64,000 nt of DNA, from positions 152,657 through 216,656 of the forward strand of contig JALQPE010000436.1 in NCBI GenBank assembly GCA_030407315.1, given 5' to 3'. The stretch's first letter is position 1; each line of letters starts with the position of its first letter. This document shows, one piece after another, positions 12,401-21,091 of this stretch. The translations under genes and the position numbers were made by a program. Below the pieces are notes generated by a model. The model saw only the letters and a program-made list of their open reading frames with translations. It was not told the DNA's origin and did not search any database. The DNA comes from Asparagopsis taxiformis (lineage: Eukaryota > Rhodophyta > Florideophyceae > Bonnemaisoniales > Bonnemaisoniaceae).

Positions 12401-13430
12401 GGGTGAGGCGCGTGAAGTCATCCGCAATGCTATGCATAGCATTGAGACGATGCAGTCCGTCGATCACGGTCACGTTCGCATTGGCATGGAATTTGCCATT
12501 CTGGAACAGACGCGTGTCGGCGGACAAATGCGTGTTCTGCGACCTCAGCACCGTCACAGTGATACGCGAAGAGCTCACATACCCCACCGCCAACATATTG
12601 TTGCGCAGGTCCTCCACGTGGTCTTCTTTGACATCGCGAAGGGTCACGGCCGGTTCCACTAGCTGCCTCACCAACACAGTCGCTCCTTCTCCGACGTAAT
12701 CCGACGTCACAAACTTGGGCACCATAATTTGCGTCCCCTGCTGCTCACGAATGCTTTCCGCCACCTCCGGTTCGTCGTCCACCTCGGTTACGTCCTGCGT
12801 AGTAGCTTCGGTGACGTTGGAGCGAGCAGGGTGCTTCGTGCCTCCACTGGAGGCTCTGGCAGAGCGAGCAGGGCGCTTCGTGCCTCCCGAAACCGGGACG
12901 GAGCGTGCTGGATGCTTCGTACCCCCCGAACCAGTGATTTCGCCTGCTGGACCGGTACTGGGCATCCGTCCCGAGCTGGCCTGGTTCGTCGCTGCGTTGA
13001 AGTTTGACGCTGCAGCAGGGGTACGAATGTCGCTAGAGCCATCCTCCGCAGCGGGGCGCATCATCCGAGTATCCCAAGGGTAAAACGCCGCGGCGTATGC
13101 TCCACCCATCGTCTCCGGCGGTCCCTCGGCGCCATCAAACATGTACGGGAACGGGAGGTCCTTGAACTTGTCCTTAGTCGCAATGTTGCGCACGACGATA
13201 TAGTCGGCCTCGTCGGTTTCCGGCAGCTTGTGGTTGTGCAGCGTGCGCGGAAGGCCAACATCGCCACCAGCAGTGCTCACCGAAGCCGTCCCAATATGCA
13301 CAGCCGCACCGTCCACGTCCGCAAACAAGTCGACATCGACGCCGCGCTTGAGTCCGCGCGACTCCGCTGACGCGCTCACTTGATCGCCGCAAACCGTTGA
13401 AAACAAACTGCTGAAATGCGTATCCGCCAT
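9498..13430 (-). CDS. A1: ParB-like domain plus 2-oxoglutarate/Fe(II) dioxygenase (1310 aa)
   Basis: Residues about 260-340 form a ParB/Srx-like domain with the ParB box VIDGLHRLNAM (322-332). Residues 340-600 are helical and shared with A3 and the broken Z copy. A basic KKKTKARRKRR cluster near 619-629 could be a nuclear signal, followed by a long acidic linker. The C-terminal region (about 1080-1200) has the dioxygenase iron triad: HND at 1100-1102, a distal His near 1174 (QHAGAG), and Arg 1190 or 1196 for the co-substrate. I chose the ATG at 13430 (ACC-ATG-G context) over the longer reading to 13613. Three SGGTK(H/R)PARS repeats lie at 168-204. By analogy the enzyme would oxidise or demethylate DNA or protein at ParB-bound sites; the substrate is unknown. 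E1 palindromic repeats flank it on both sides. Confidence 0.85.
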   Translation of the reverse strand: MADTHFSSLFSTVCGDQVSASAESRGLKRGVDVDLFADVDGAAVHIGTASVSTAGGDVGLPRTLHNHKLPETDEADYIVVRNIATKDKFKDLPFPYMFDGAEGPPETMGGAYAAAFYPWDTRMMRPAAEDGSSDIRTPAAASNFNAATNQASSGRMPSTGPAGEITGSGGTKHPARSVPVSGGTKRPARSARASSGGTKHPARSNVTEATTQDVTEVDDEPEVAESIREQQGTQIMVPKFVTSDYVGEGATVLVRQLVEPAVTLRDVKEDHVEDLRNNMLAVGYVSSSRITVTVLRSQNTHLSADTRLFQNGKFHANANVTVIDGLHRLNAMHSIADDFTRLTRMHRTKLPQEANRLRWVTQPLDVYYLRRKDDSDLQPHEIIHKSAESNHTTGTQLTERSLVRILSSIQQFIRTIAVANNVENAGDLRESDVIRTLFEAQFMGMMNSTNTARRWTRLAIATLKHPVLDDVLRELNNSERRNEIGITHLDHKIVRELLEENFVFVLRGLSEYLNPAHGGRPDGRFDVNDFYTYVRRVTAIANSLYAAFGRPKSIMRKSFLSTEMAIGSVKQPKELQWHLTNAIAMYRGDDRSSEVRMRRRTTRLQDLETNLKEFFNPTLKKKTKARRKRRPSAANVRLTHKKQRNVEHEPASHGIRRRSQRLRSTGSTRLEEEEPVVVQQSAGEEEQAVVDKPTDQQQATASGDEVDEDSARSPDSAVEIVPQDNQRAGATPSNQESVHTASDEEDKQGADEGQVESKGVREVTITFTVPEGVEVDEDGYIVRDSPSEDDLLFDDRMPSLPDDFEDRAEGHHLAQRPADVIASVRVGCLPPIELRLLLESVEIDEEGREVRYLKQVAMDPVFEGLHIPEEHRARVLFEIDHVYPMFFAAWKMAAKAMCEPTSTFLPSRLDFAQVARMSTSWKDSYEAGTGMAYFHNCRTEINERGYTVMHNFADVSYLDASDKFPFDLGLMEEIPNQELFRYFLGTWEGEQVHKDPGNRQLWSPIVNTGDDETDEKNRNEGRARFTSTRHCLVDYAENDETHIDRFKFVTRRALLDVWLGILVRLTGLEECGLPGEKLVMPASGGRFLITGKGCPRQVPHNDFPVPPRDRKDQLPGYFVIANGDDPFPIWVCPGSHKYVFSKALELDMYAKTMKLKKVIVPPRSVFIGHGHVQHAGAGHVDRVVSHTTTRYHTYFRNASYPIPDNVSFGFIRRLGFEEEVIANAPRRSARQSQPAPVNVRHKTVVPIPVKKDGRPKTGQLRMMRMKTTEPRKDVMHTPSVAPVVPLLPGQPGYLVHYHSEDEEEEQFSDG

Positions 13431-13689
13431 GGTTGTTGAGTTGGAAAGGAAAAGAGATGGTTGACGTTGACGTATTCGAGTGATGTGGATGGTATGTTTC
13501 ACGTTAAGTTGAAGAATGGTCGTGAACGCCAATCGCTGGAAATAATAACACAATACAACCGAAATTTTGTTAGGTACACACCTATCGTGACCGCTGGAAT
13601 GCAAGACAGGCAATCGAGATGTGAGTGTCCGTTCAGAACGGGCCCGAGTCGGGCTCTCGAAACCTGACGAGGTGGCGTGAAGCAGGCAG

Positions 13690-14880
13690 TGTCCTTGATG
13701 TGTAATGTGTTAAAATTACAGCTGTCAAGCTAGGCGGCTTTTGGGGCGGCTGCGAGCACCCCTTTATCCGGGGAACACCCTGATTTGAGTTAAAATTTGG
13801 GCTATTCTCAAAAACATGCACATGTGAACATGTTTTTGAGATGGGGGTGTGCCGTACGGCACAATCGACCCGCCCAAATCGTTGATTTTTGCAAGATTTT
13901 TTGTGCCCGAAATTTTAGAATTTCTGGGCTGGCCAGCAGTGCATCTGAGATGGACATCCACCGGACGTCCATTTCAGGTTGGTCGTGTGCTGCCTACATC
14001 CACGCATTGCAGCAACTAAGCAGGCGGGTTCACTACTAATATAAAGTGCACGGAATATGAGTAACGTGATGGGTGAGTAGTGTTTCTGTTGAGGGAGTAA
14101 GGCGGGACCATGATGAAACACGGAAGAAGATTTCTCCCTAGCATAACTTAGGCTTGAAGCCTGCAATCGGCCCATCTTCCGGCGCCATTTAGCCTCACAG
14201 TTAGTGCTTACAGAAGCCAGTGATGACCCCGCTCGGGGCGGCGGCCGGTTCCTGGGGCCGTTGTGGCCAAATTAGACACCCTGATTTGAATTAAAATTTG
14301 GGCTATTCTCAAAAACATGCACATGTGAACATGTTTTTGAAATGGGGGTGTGCCGTACGGCACAAACGACCCGCTGAAATCGTTGATTTTTTACAATTTT
14401 TTTGTGCCCGAAATTTTAGAATTTCCGGGCTGGCCAGCAGTGCAATCGAGCTGGACATCCACCGGACGTGCATTTCAGGTTGGTCGTGAGAGAGTGGGGT
14501 GGGACCATGATGGAACAAGGACCAAGACCTGTCCCTGGCGTATTGAGCCTGAAATTGACCCTTTGTCAGACGCCATTTAGCCTTACAGTTAGTGCTTACA
14601 GAAGCCAGTGACAACCCCACTCGGGGCGGCGGTCGGTTCCTGGGGCCGTTGTGGCCAAATTAGACACCCTGATTTGAATTAAAATTTGGGCTATTCTCAA
14701 AAACATGCACATGTGAACATGTTTTTGAGATGGGGGTGTGCCGTACGGCACAATCGACCCGCTGAAATCGATGTTTTTTGCAATATTTTTTCTGCCCTGA
14801 ATTGTAGAATTTCTGGGCTGGACAGCAATGCAACTGAGCTGGACATCCACCGGGCGTCCATTTCAACTTGGTCTTGTATT
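13690..14880 (+). repeat. E1 repeat array 2, between B1 and A1
   Basis: Three modules in the same orientation as array 1, with the palindrome GTGCCGTACGGCAC at 13849, 14350 and 14738. The array starts with a different edge (ATTACAGCTGTC, then GCGAGCACCCC) that recurs inverted near 20467-20505 at the outer edge of array 4. It sits upstream of A1 (minus strand) and downstream of B1, so it could hold the A1 promoter and shared control sites. Confidence 0.8.
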
Positions 14881-15093
14881 TTGCATCTGCACGCATAACA
14901 GCAACCAAGCAGTCAGGTTCACTGCTCGGACGAAGTGCACCTAGAGTGTGAACGATTGGTTTTTGACAGGCGAGTACTGCCGAATAGGTTTCACCCTGGA
15001 CTAATGGTGGCTGGACATTCTGCATTATATGATATACTTCAACTCTGGAACGTAGCTTTATTTGTAGTCGAAATGAAAACATCTTTCGTGACC

Positions 15094-18000
15094 CTAATTC
15101 CATGCTCTAAACGCTGTCCCATAATGAACGTAGAGCTCCTGCCCCGGACGGATATCGCGGATTGCACGTACTACAATGATCTTCGGATTTTCTAGGTCCT
15201 TCGCCTTGAGCTTCTTCCCCGTCGAACCGCTGCTGTAGTTCTCGACAAACTCGACGTTGGCCATCCGCCTGGTGTCTTCCGCCGGAGTGTCCTCACCTCG
15301 CAAATACCGCGGGTCGTTGATGAACTGCGCCGAACAGAACGGAGCCGGAACAATCCAAATTGGATGCTCGATGTTTTCGTCGTCCTCCGCTGTTGCATAC
15401 AGCTTGATAGCATACATCAAGAATGTTTCCTTCGTTATCGCCATGTGACCCTCTCCGTACGCGAACCTCATCGACTCCTTGCTCATATCAGAGTACACAA
15501 CAGTTCCGTAGTATGCACATACTTCGTCACCAACATTAAATGTCTGTTCAGCGAAGAGCCCTCTTCCTGCATTTGGATGCTTAATCAGCGATGGTCGAAC
15601 GCTCAATTTTTTCGCAACACAATCGTGTGCCCGCATCACGCGAGGGTTTTCAGTTTGCAACCAGCGGCGCAGGGAAGGTGGCCAATAATGTACCGGTTTC
15701 TCCATGTGCTCGCGCGACGCAATCGACTCTGGGCACAGCTGCCAGAGGTACTGCCGAATATATTTCGGGAACCTCTGGTACAGGGGAAGGCCAGGTGGGG
15801 GTTCGATGATCCTGCGTTCCCTCTGCGTACGCATCGTGACAGAGGGGGACGCCAAGAACTTCTCAGCACTCTGTTTCGCTTCTGTCGTGACCCTCATGTC
15901 AGTGTTGTTTGAAAGAATTACACGTGACATGACTGCACACAGCTTTGGAAGCGATCGTACCACACACAATTTGTCCATGTCACTGCCGACGAAAACACGG
16001 TGCTCAGGCAAGCTCATAGCTGCTTTTCCCGTTGCGAAAGTGCCAGAGAATGGATCGACAACAATATCACCAGGCTGTGAATGCTGGCTGATCAACTCCA
16101 TCATGAGAGCGACGCTCTTCTGCTCTGCACGAACTCTGACCGTAGCACCGGTTGTGCTCCTTGTTCGCCACACCATCTCATTCGAATCGATGGCGGGCAT
16201 ATTGATGGTGACGTTGCACCACGCCGGGTACGTGCCGTCCATGTATCCGTGGTTCCTATAGGCCACCATCTCGCTTCCGGTCTTGAACGGAACACCTCGC
16301 TTCCAGAAGTGGATAGCGACCTCTGCCATGTTCATGCGTTGGTACCTCTTCCGCCCCGGCATTTGATAGAGGTGCCCAGGTAGTCGGACAAACAACAGAG
16401 GTACCTCGTCAACGAAGAAAACTGAATTCCGAACGACGTCCTCCTCCTCCTCGTCCTCCTCCTCATCCGCACTTTCTTCGCCACTGTGCTGCGATGCTTC
16501 GGAGTCCGAATTCATGGACGTAACCTCTTCTTCATCCGACCCGTCATCACTGGCAGCAGTATCGGTTGGGCCTTCTGACTGCGGTCCTTTGTACGTTTCC
16601 AAGTAATGGAACCATTCGTAGAACTGCAAAACCGAGCAGAACACGATGCCGTGGCCACCGGGGCGCAACAGCTCGTCAAACACTTCGATGCTAGCCTGCA
16701 TATCTTCTGCAGTTAGCCTGTCGTACGAAGAGTTGGAATCGTTCCTCTTACGACGAACATTGTAGGGCGGATCAGTCAGAATGAGCTGAACGTTGCCCGT
16801 GATGGGCACGTGTTCTCGGCTCTCGTCGGCACTGACCAAATCTTCGAAAGGGACGTCGTACACCCGGCAATACTGACTCATTTTCGAAAGAAAGTCCTTT
16901 GCGAGAGCCTGCCCTTCACTTTCCTGCTCTTCTGTCGCATGGGGTGACGGTGACGGGGGAGACGGCCCTTGGGCAGTAAGACTGGTCCTCCCAGGTCCAA
17001 GTTGAAGCCTGGTTGTGTGTCTTGTCGACGGAACCAAACCTCTCCCTCCTGTGTTGCGACGAGTGGGAGTGTCATCAACCGGCTTGGGGACCTTTTCTGC
17101 GTCCGCGGCTTGTGGTGCCGGGCGGAGGACAGCCATAACGTCTTCGTCGAGGGTGTCAAAATACGCTGGCAGCTTGTCCGGATTTCCGCTTGAGAAGTAT
17201 ATTTCCAGTGCCCCCCAGCGGTCGGACTCCGGCCAGGTGTACAGGTCCGGGTTGACGATAAGAAACTGCAACCGGTCGAAGAACTTCCTCACAAGGTCCC
17301 TAAATGCACTGTGCTGCGCACTGGTTCTTGTCTCTACTTTTCCACCATATCCATCAGGATGAGATAGGGGAGCTTTGTTGTGGTAGAGATCTAGCTTCTG
17401 CTCCATCGGTGCGAATAGACCTTCATCGAGCACGTCAAACCAATGCTCACTGCTGTCGAAAATGATGTACGGCGCCATCAACTCTTCGAAGCTGGAAAAC
17501 TTTGCGGCGTAGGCCACATCGGTCCAAGCATGGTATAAAACTTGAACCACGTAACAAGCTCGATTAGTGCTTTTCCGATGGGCTGGGACGCGTGCGGCTT
17601 CGTTCCCCTCTTCGGCCGCATCTCCTATTCGGCGACGCGGCAGGTTCTTGTTGTGATTTCGGATGATAGACAACGCTTGGAAATACATCAATACCTCGAA
17701 CGTTTCCGGTGGAGCAAGAACGAAGGCGCTTGGTTCCCCGCGCTGCGGCGCCTGTAGTGGCGAAGGAAGCATGTTACATCCAATAAGGAAGGTCTGCGGC
17801 ACGATCCCAGAAAGGATGCAGTGCTCAACCCATTGCCCGATACGCTCATCCTGTCTTGAAAACTCGGCAATGGGTAATGCCAGACGAACAATCTGCTTGG
17901 CTCGCTCAACGTTCATCTCTGCCATGACGATTTCGGCAACATCCGCCTCGACTCCAGCATTCTTCGAACGACCGCTGAAGGACATGCTGAGTCGACCTTG

Positions 18001-18291
18001 CAGCGCCACAAATTGTTCTTCCGTGCCCTGCGCAACCCAAGCGCCAAGGTCCGCGTATGTGAAACCTCCCGGCTTGTCCGTCAAGTCTGCGAAACTTGAG
18101 TGGGCGAATAAATCCAGCAAGAGGCGGAGGAAGTCTTTGCCAGCGAGAGTAGTTTCGCGGGCGGCGCGACCTACGTTTCGACGTGTACCCATGTCACTAG
18201 AATCCTCCCAAGGGCTAGCGGGTTCGCGCAGAATTGGCACGGTTGCGTCGTCAACGATCGGATTGCTGTTGCGCCTGCGCTTATTCGTCAT
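15094..18291 (-). CDS. B1: DNA methyltransferase-SET fusion (1065 aa)
   Basis: Residues 500-560 carry the amino-methyltransferase motif IV DPPY (507-510), and 741-752 carry the AdoMet motif DPFSGT. This IV-before-I order is that of beta-class N6-adenine/N4-cytosine DNA methyltransferases, and DPPY favours adenine. Residues about 897-1060 form a SET domain: NAGRGLFA (907-914), FIND (990-993) and ELYVHYG (1052-1058). Acidic and Pro/Ser linkers separate the parts. The ATG at 18291 opens MTNKRRRN. Unlike B3 it has no ParB box; it begins at the region that follows ParB in B3. Predicted role: methylation of DNA and of a protein, perhaps histone, lysine. Which histone residue cannot be read from sequence. 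Confidence 0.88.
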   Translation of the reverse strand: MTNKRRRNSNPIVDDATVPILREPASPWEDSSDMGTRRNVGRAARETTLAGKDFLRLLLDLFAHSSFADLTDKPGGFTYADLGAWVAQGTEEQFVALQGRLSMSFSGRSKNAGVEADVAEIVMAEMNVERAKQIVRLALPIAEFSRQDERIGQWVEHCILSGIVPQTFLIGCNMLPSPLQAPQRGEPSAFVLAPPETFEVLMYFQALSIIRNHNKNLPRRRIGDAAEEGNEAARVPAHRKSTNRACYVVQVLYHAWTDVAYAAKFSSFEELMAPYIIFDSSEHWFDVLDEGLFAPMEQKLDLYHNKAPLSHPDGYGGKVETRTSAQHSAFRDLVRKFFDRLQFLIVNPDLYTWPESDRWGALEIYFSSGNPDKLPAYFDTLDEDVMAVLRPAPQAADAEKVPKPVDDTPTRRNTGGRGLVPSTRHTTRLQLGPGRTSLTAQGPSPPSPSPHATEEQESEGQALAKDFLSKMSQYCRVYDVPFEDLVSADESREHVPITGNVQLILTDPPYNVRRKRNDSNSSYDRLTAEDMQASIEVFDELLRPGGHGIVFCSVLQFYEWFHYLETYKGPQSEGPTDTAASDDGSDEEEVTSMNSDSEASQHSGEESADEEEDEEEEDVVRNSVFFVDEVPLLFVRLPGHLYQMPGRKRYQRMNMAEVAIHFWKRGVPFKTGSEMVAYRNHGYMDGTYPAWCNVTINMPAIDSNEMVWRTRSTTGATVRVRAEQKSVALMMELISQHSQPGDIVVDPFSGTFATGKAAMSLPEHRVFVGSDMDKLCVVRSLPKLCAVMSRVILSNNTDMRVTTEAKQSAEKFLASPSVTMRTQRERRIIEPPPGLPLYQRFPKYIRQYLWQLCPESIASREHMEKPVHYWPPSLRRWLQTENPRVMRAHDCVAKKLSVRPSLIKHPNAGRGLFAEQTFNVGDEVCAYYGTVVYSDMSKESMRFAYGEGHMAITKETFLMYAIKLYATAEDDENIEHPIWIVPAPFCSAQFINDPRYLRGEDTPAEDTRRMANVEFVENYSSGSTGKKLKAKDLENPKIIVVRAIRDIRPGQELYVHYGTAFRAWN

Positions 18292-18599
18292 AATGGAATG
18301 AGTGGAAAATTCGGTACAGGATGGCGACCGCTCGGCGAGACAGTCAAATTTGACGACGTATCTCGTGACGTTTGCACTCTTTCGTGAGGAACACTGGTTG
18401 ATATCGAACGGAACAGAGTATACGGGTACACAGCACTGGAAAGGTCTTGAAACCCGTAACCGGTGTAGGTAATAAGTTGTGACGGATACGTGGTAGAGAA
18501 AAAATTTTAAAAAGATTGTGATTCCCTGCCTTTGAGTGTTGTACTGCAAGGCCGCCAGTCACATAGGTTGACACAGGTGCCTCACGCTTACCAGGTGAG
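18292..18599. other. B1 upstream region
   Basis: Intergenic sequence between B1 and repeat array 3. It must contain the B1 promoter; I cannot point to a convincing core element. Confidence 0.4.
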
Positions 18600-18806
18600 C
18601 GACATCCGGACGGCCACTGGACGTGGGGATGTCCGACTCAGATGCATTGCTGGCCAGCCCAGAAATTCTACAATTTCGGGCAGAAAAAATATTGCAAAAA
18701 ACATCGATTTCGGCGGTCGATTGTGCCGTACGGCACACCCCCATCTCAAAAACATGTTCACATGTGCATGTTTTTGAGAATAGCCCAAATTTTAATTCAA
18801 AGCAGG
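18600..18806 (-). repeat. E1 repeat array 3 (single truncated module, inverted)
   Basis: One partial copy of the E1 module in the opposite orientation to arrays 1 and 2, with GTGCCGTACGGCAC at 18723-18736. It lies just upstream of B1, so B1 is bracketed by repeats of opposite orientation. Confidence 0.8.
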
Positions 18807-19069
18807 ATGCAGATATTCGTCTTCTACCATTGTCAGAACACATTCGTATAACCACATTTGGAGAACCTGAGCCCAGAGCTATCGGTTTTGGCGGGAGCTA
18901 AGCCATATCTCATATAATCAGTAACTACTTCCCGCCAGCTGAGTGGTGGAACCCCTGCTATTTCTACCAACGAGACATACGGGGTGTCAACTCGGCAATC
19001 GTATATGATTTGGGTGCTAAATTTATTCAAGAGACGAATGGGCTTCGAAAAGGAGCCCAACTACGTCTA

Positions 19070-19432
19070 CTTGTGATCCATGGGTATAGGACTATTCTAT
19101 TCTTCTCCAGGCTTCCACCGTAGCCGCCTCCTCCGCCTCCGTTAATGGAAAGAATATCCGAACCGCACCTCAACATGTTCTTCATGTGATCCATGGGTAC
19201 TGACATCTCACATGCTCTCCAGGCTTCCACCGTAGCCGCCTCCTCCGCCTCCGTTAATGGCAACAATATCCAAACTGGACCTCTACATGTTTTTCTTGTG
19301 ATCCATGGGTACTGACATCTCACATGTTCTCCAGGCTTCCTCCAAAGCCGCCACCTCCACCTCCGTTAATGGAAAGAATACCCGAACCGCAGGCTTCCTC
19401 CATAGCCGCCTCCACCTCCGTTAATGGCAAAA
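19070..19432 (-). repeat. Tandem repeat of about 112 bp with a Gly-rich reading
   Basis: GTTAATGG recurs at 19141, 19253, 19365 and 19420, giving two full periods of 112 and a short last one. The minus strand of each unit reads INGGGGGGYGGSLE or close, as in glycine-rich proteins, but stops and shifts break it into short pieces. The rest of each unit carries GATCCATGGGTACTGACATC. It is either a decayed gene fragment or a minisatellite. Confidence 0.65.
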
Positions 19433-19890
19433 ACATCTCACCGGGCTGAAAACGGACGGACGACATTGGGTTCGTTCCGCTGCGTAGACGTTTAGAATCT
19501 TGTTAGAAAAAAGTAAACGAAAGAGAATGACATCTCATCTCTGTCGCAATATGTTCCATTTTCAAGTTCTCGGGTTCCACACCCATCAAGGCCTGGATCG
19601 AACCCTCTTCGATGGATAGGACAAATAGTGGAAGGCTTTTAAGCCTGTGACCAAGCGGCTATTGATTGGTTGGAGGAAGGAAATTACAGAGGAAATTTAG
19701 CTGAGTACGGTGCTCGCGATAGCTGTTAGGTTAAAGTCAAATATGTGTTTCGATTATTTTTCGTACGAAAATGTCTTGCAAAAGACGATGCTTTGTCGTT
19801 CTCCTGGAGGGAGTCCGTTGCATTGCACTCAATTCGAGAGCATCGTCATGAAGGAGAGGATTCTTTCTGCTTGTTAGAATCGGTTTAGAG
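19433..19890. other. No gene seen
   Basis: Spacer between the 112-bp repeat and repeat array 4. No coding signal or further repeat noticed. Confidence 0.4.
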
Positions 19891-19894
19891 CACA

Positions 19895-20505
19895 TAGCTA
19901 ATGCATTACTGGCCAGCCCAGAAATTGTAGAATTTCGGGCAGCAAAAATATTGTAAAAAACCTTGATTTGGGCGGCCGATTGTGCCGTACGGCACACCCC
20001 CATTTCAAAAACATGTTCACATGTGCATGTTTTTGAGAATAGCCCAAATTTTAATTCAAATCAGGGTGTCTAATTTGGCCACAACGGCCCCAGGAACCGA
20101 CCGCCGCCCCGAGCGGGGTCATCACTGGCTTCTGTAAGCACCAACTGTAAGGCTAAATGGCGTCTGACGAAGGGTCAATTTCAGGCTCAATACGCCAGGG
20201 ACAGGTCTTGGTCCTTGTTCCATCATGGTCCCGCCCCGCTCTCTCACGACCAACCTGAAATGGACGTCCGGTGGATGTCCAGCTCGATTGCATTGCTGGC
20301 CAGCCCAGAAATTCTAAAATTTCGGGCACAAAAAAATATTGCAAAAAACATCGATTTGGGCGGTCGATTGTGCCGTACGGCACACCCCCATCTCAAAAAC
20401 ATGTTCACATGTGCATGTTTTTGAGAATAGCCCAAATTTTAATTCAAATCAGGACGTCTTCCGGACATAGGGGTGCTCGCGGCCTAGCTCGACAGCTGTA
20501 ATTGT
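19895..20505 (-). repeat. E1 repeat array 4 (inverted modules)
   Basis: Two modules, inverted relative to arrays 1 and 2, with GTGCCGTACGGCAC at 19982 and 20370. The outer edge (20455-20505) is the inverted counterpart of 13718-13775 (ATTACAGCTGTC, GCGAGCACCCC). The 13.7-20.5 kb block with B1 inside therefore has inverted-repeat ends, suggesting a nested or composite subunit. Confidence 0.8.
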
Positions 20506-20686
20506 ACCTCATTAAATACTGTTGATGACTGCCTACCGTATACAATCTGGGCTGTTGGCGTATTATCCGGTACTTGACCTGACCTGAACGTTCATCGCAG
20601 ACCGTTGTGGTTACCGACACTATACAGCAATCTTTTTTGTATCTCGTGCAACTCAATCGTTCCATCGCTTCCGGGAAAGCTTCATT

Positions 20687-21091
20687 ATGCCGCCGCGTAT
20701 TGCGAAGAAAGCTCCAAAGCCTCCGGGCCTCCAGAAAACCCGGTCAGCAGCTGCTGTATCGAGTGCCCGACAATCCCGTGCGAAGAAGCGGTCTGGGCCT
20801 ACCGGCAGCATTGAACCGCGGTCCGGTAGTCGCAAGACGGACCGGCGCAGAACTGGGGATCCGCAGCGAGAAAGTGAGGAAGGAGGAACGGCGCGGAGAG
20901 AGATGGGGCTTGACCGAGGCAAGCGTGCTCGCAGGGACAGTGAACATCATGATGATGACATGATAGTGGCTCAAAACATGTTGGAATTGCGGCAGAGTGC
21001 TATGGCAAAGGTAGTTCCTCCCGGGTTGGCAGATGCGGAGGTGCTGCAGACGGAGTCCCAGCCGGGGGTTCCGAGACACTGGAGGCTGTGA
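20687..21091 (+). CDS. C1 upstream ORF: basic, low-complexity segment (134 aa)
   Basis: Opens with ATG at 20687 (MPPRIAKKAPKPPG) and is rich in Lys, Arg, Pro and Gly, ending near a DSEHHDDD stretch. It overlaps the next ORF by four bases (GTGA at 21088-21091), so the two are in different frames. It may be the N-terminus of C1 separated by a frameshift or an unrecognised small intron, or a separate upstream ORF. No domain is recognised. Confidence 0.5.
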   Translation: MPPRIAKKAPKPPGLQKTRSAAAVSSARQSRAKKRSGPTGSIEPRSGSRKTDRRRTGDPQRESEEGGTARREMGLDRGKRARRDSEHHDDDMIVAQNMLELRQSAMAKVVPPGLADAEVLQTESQPGVPRHWRL

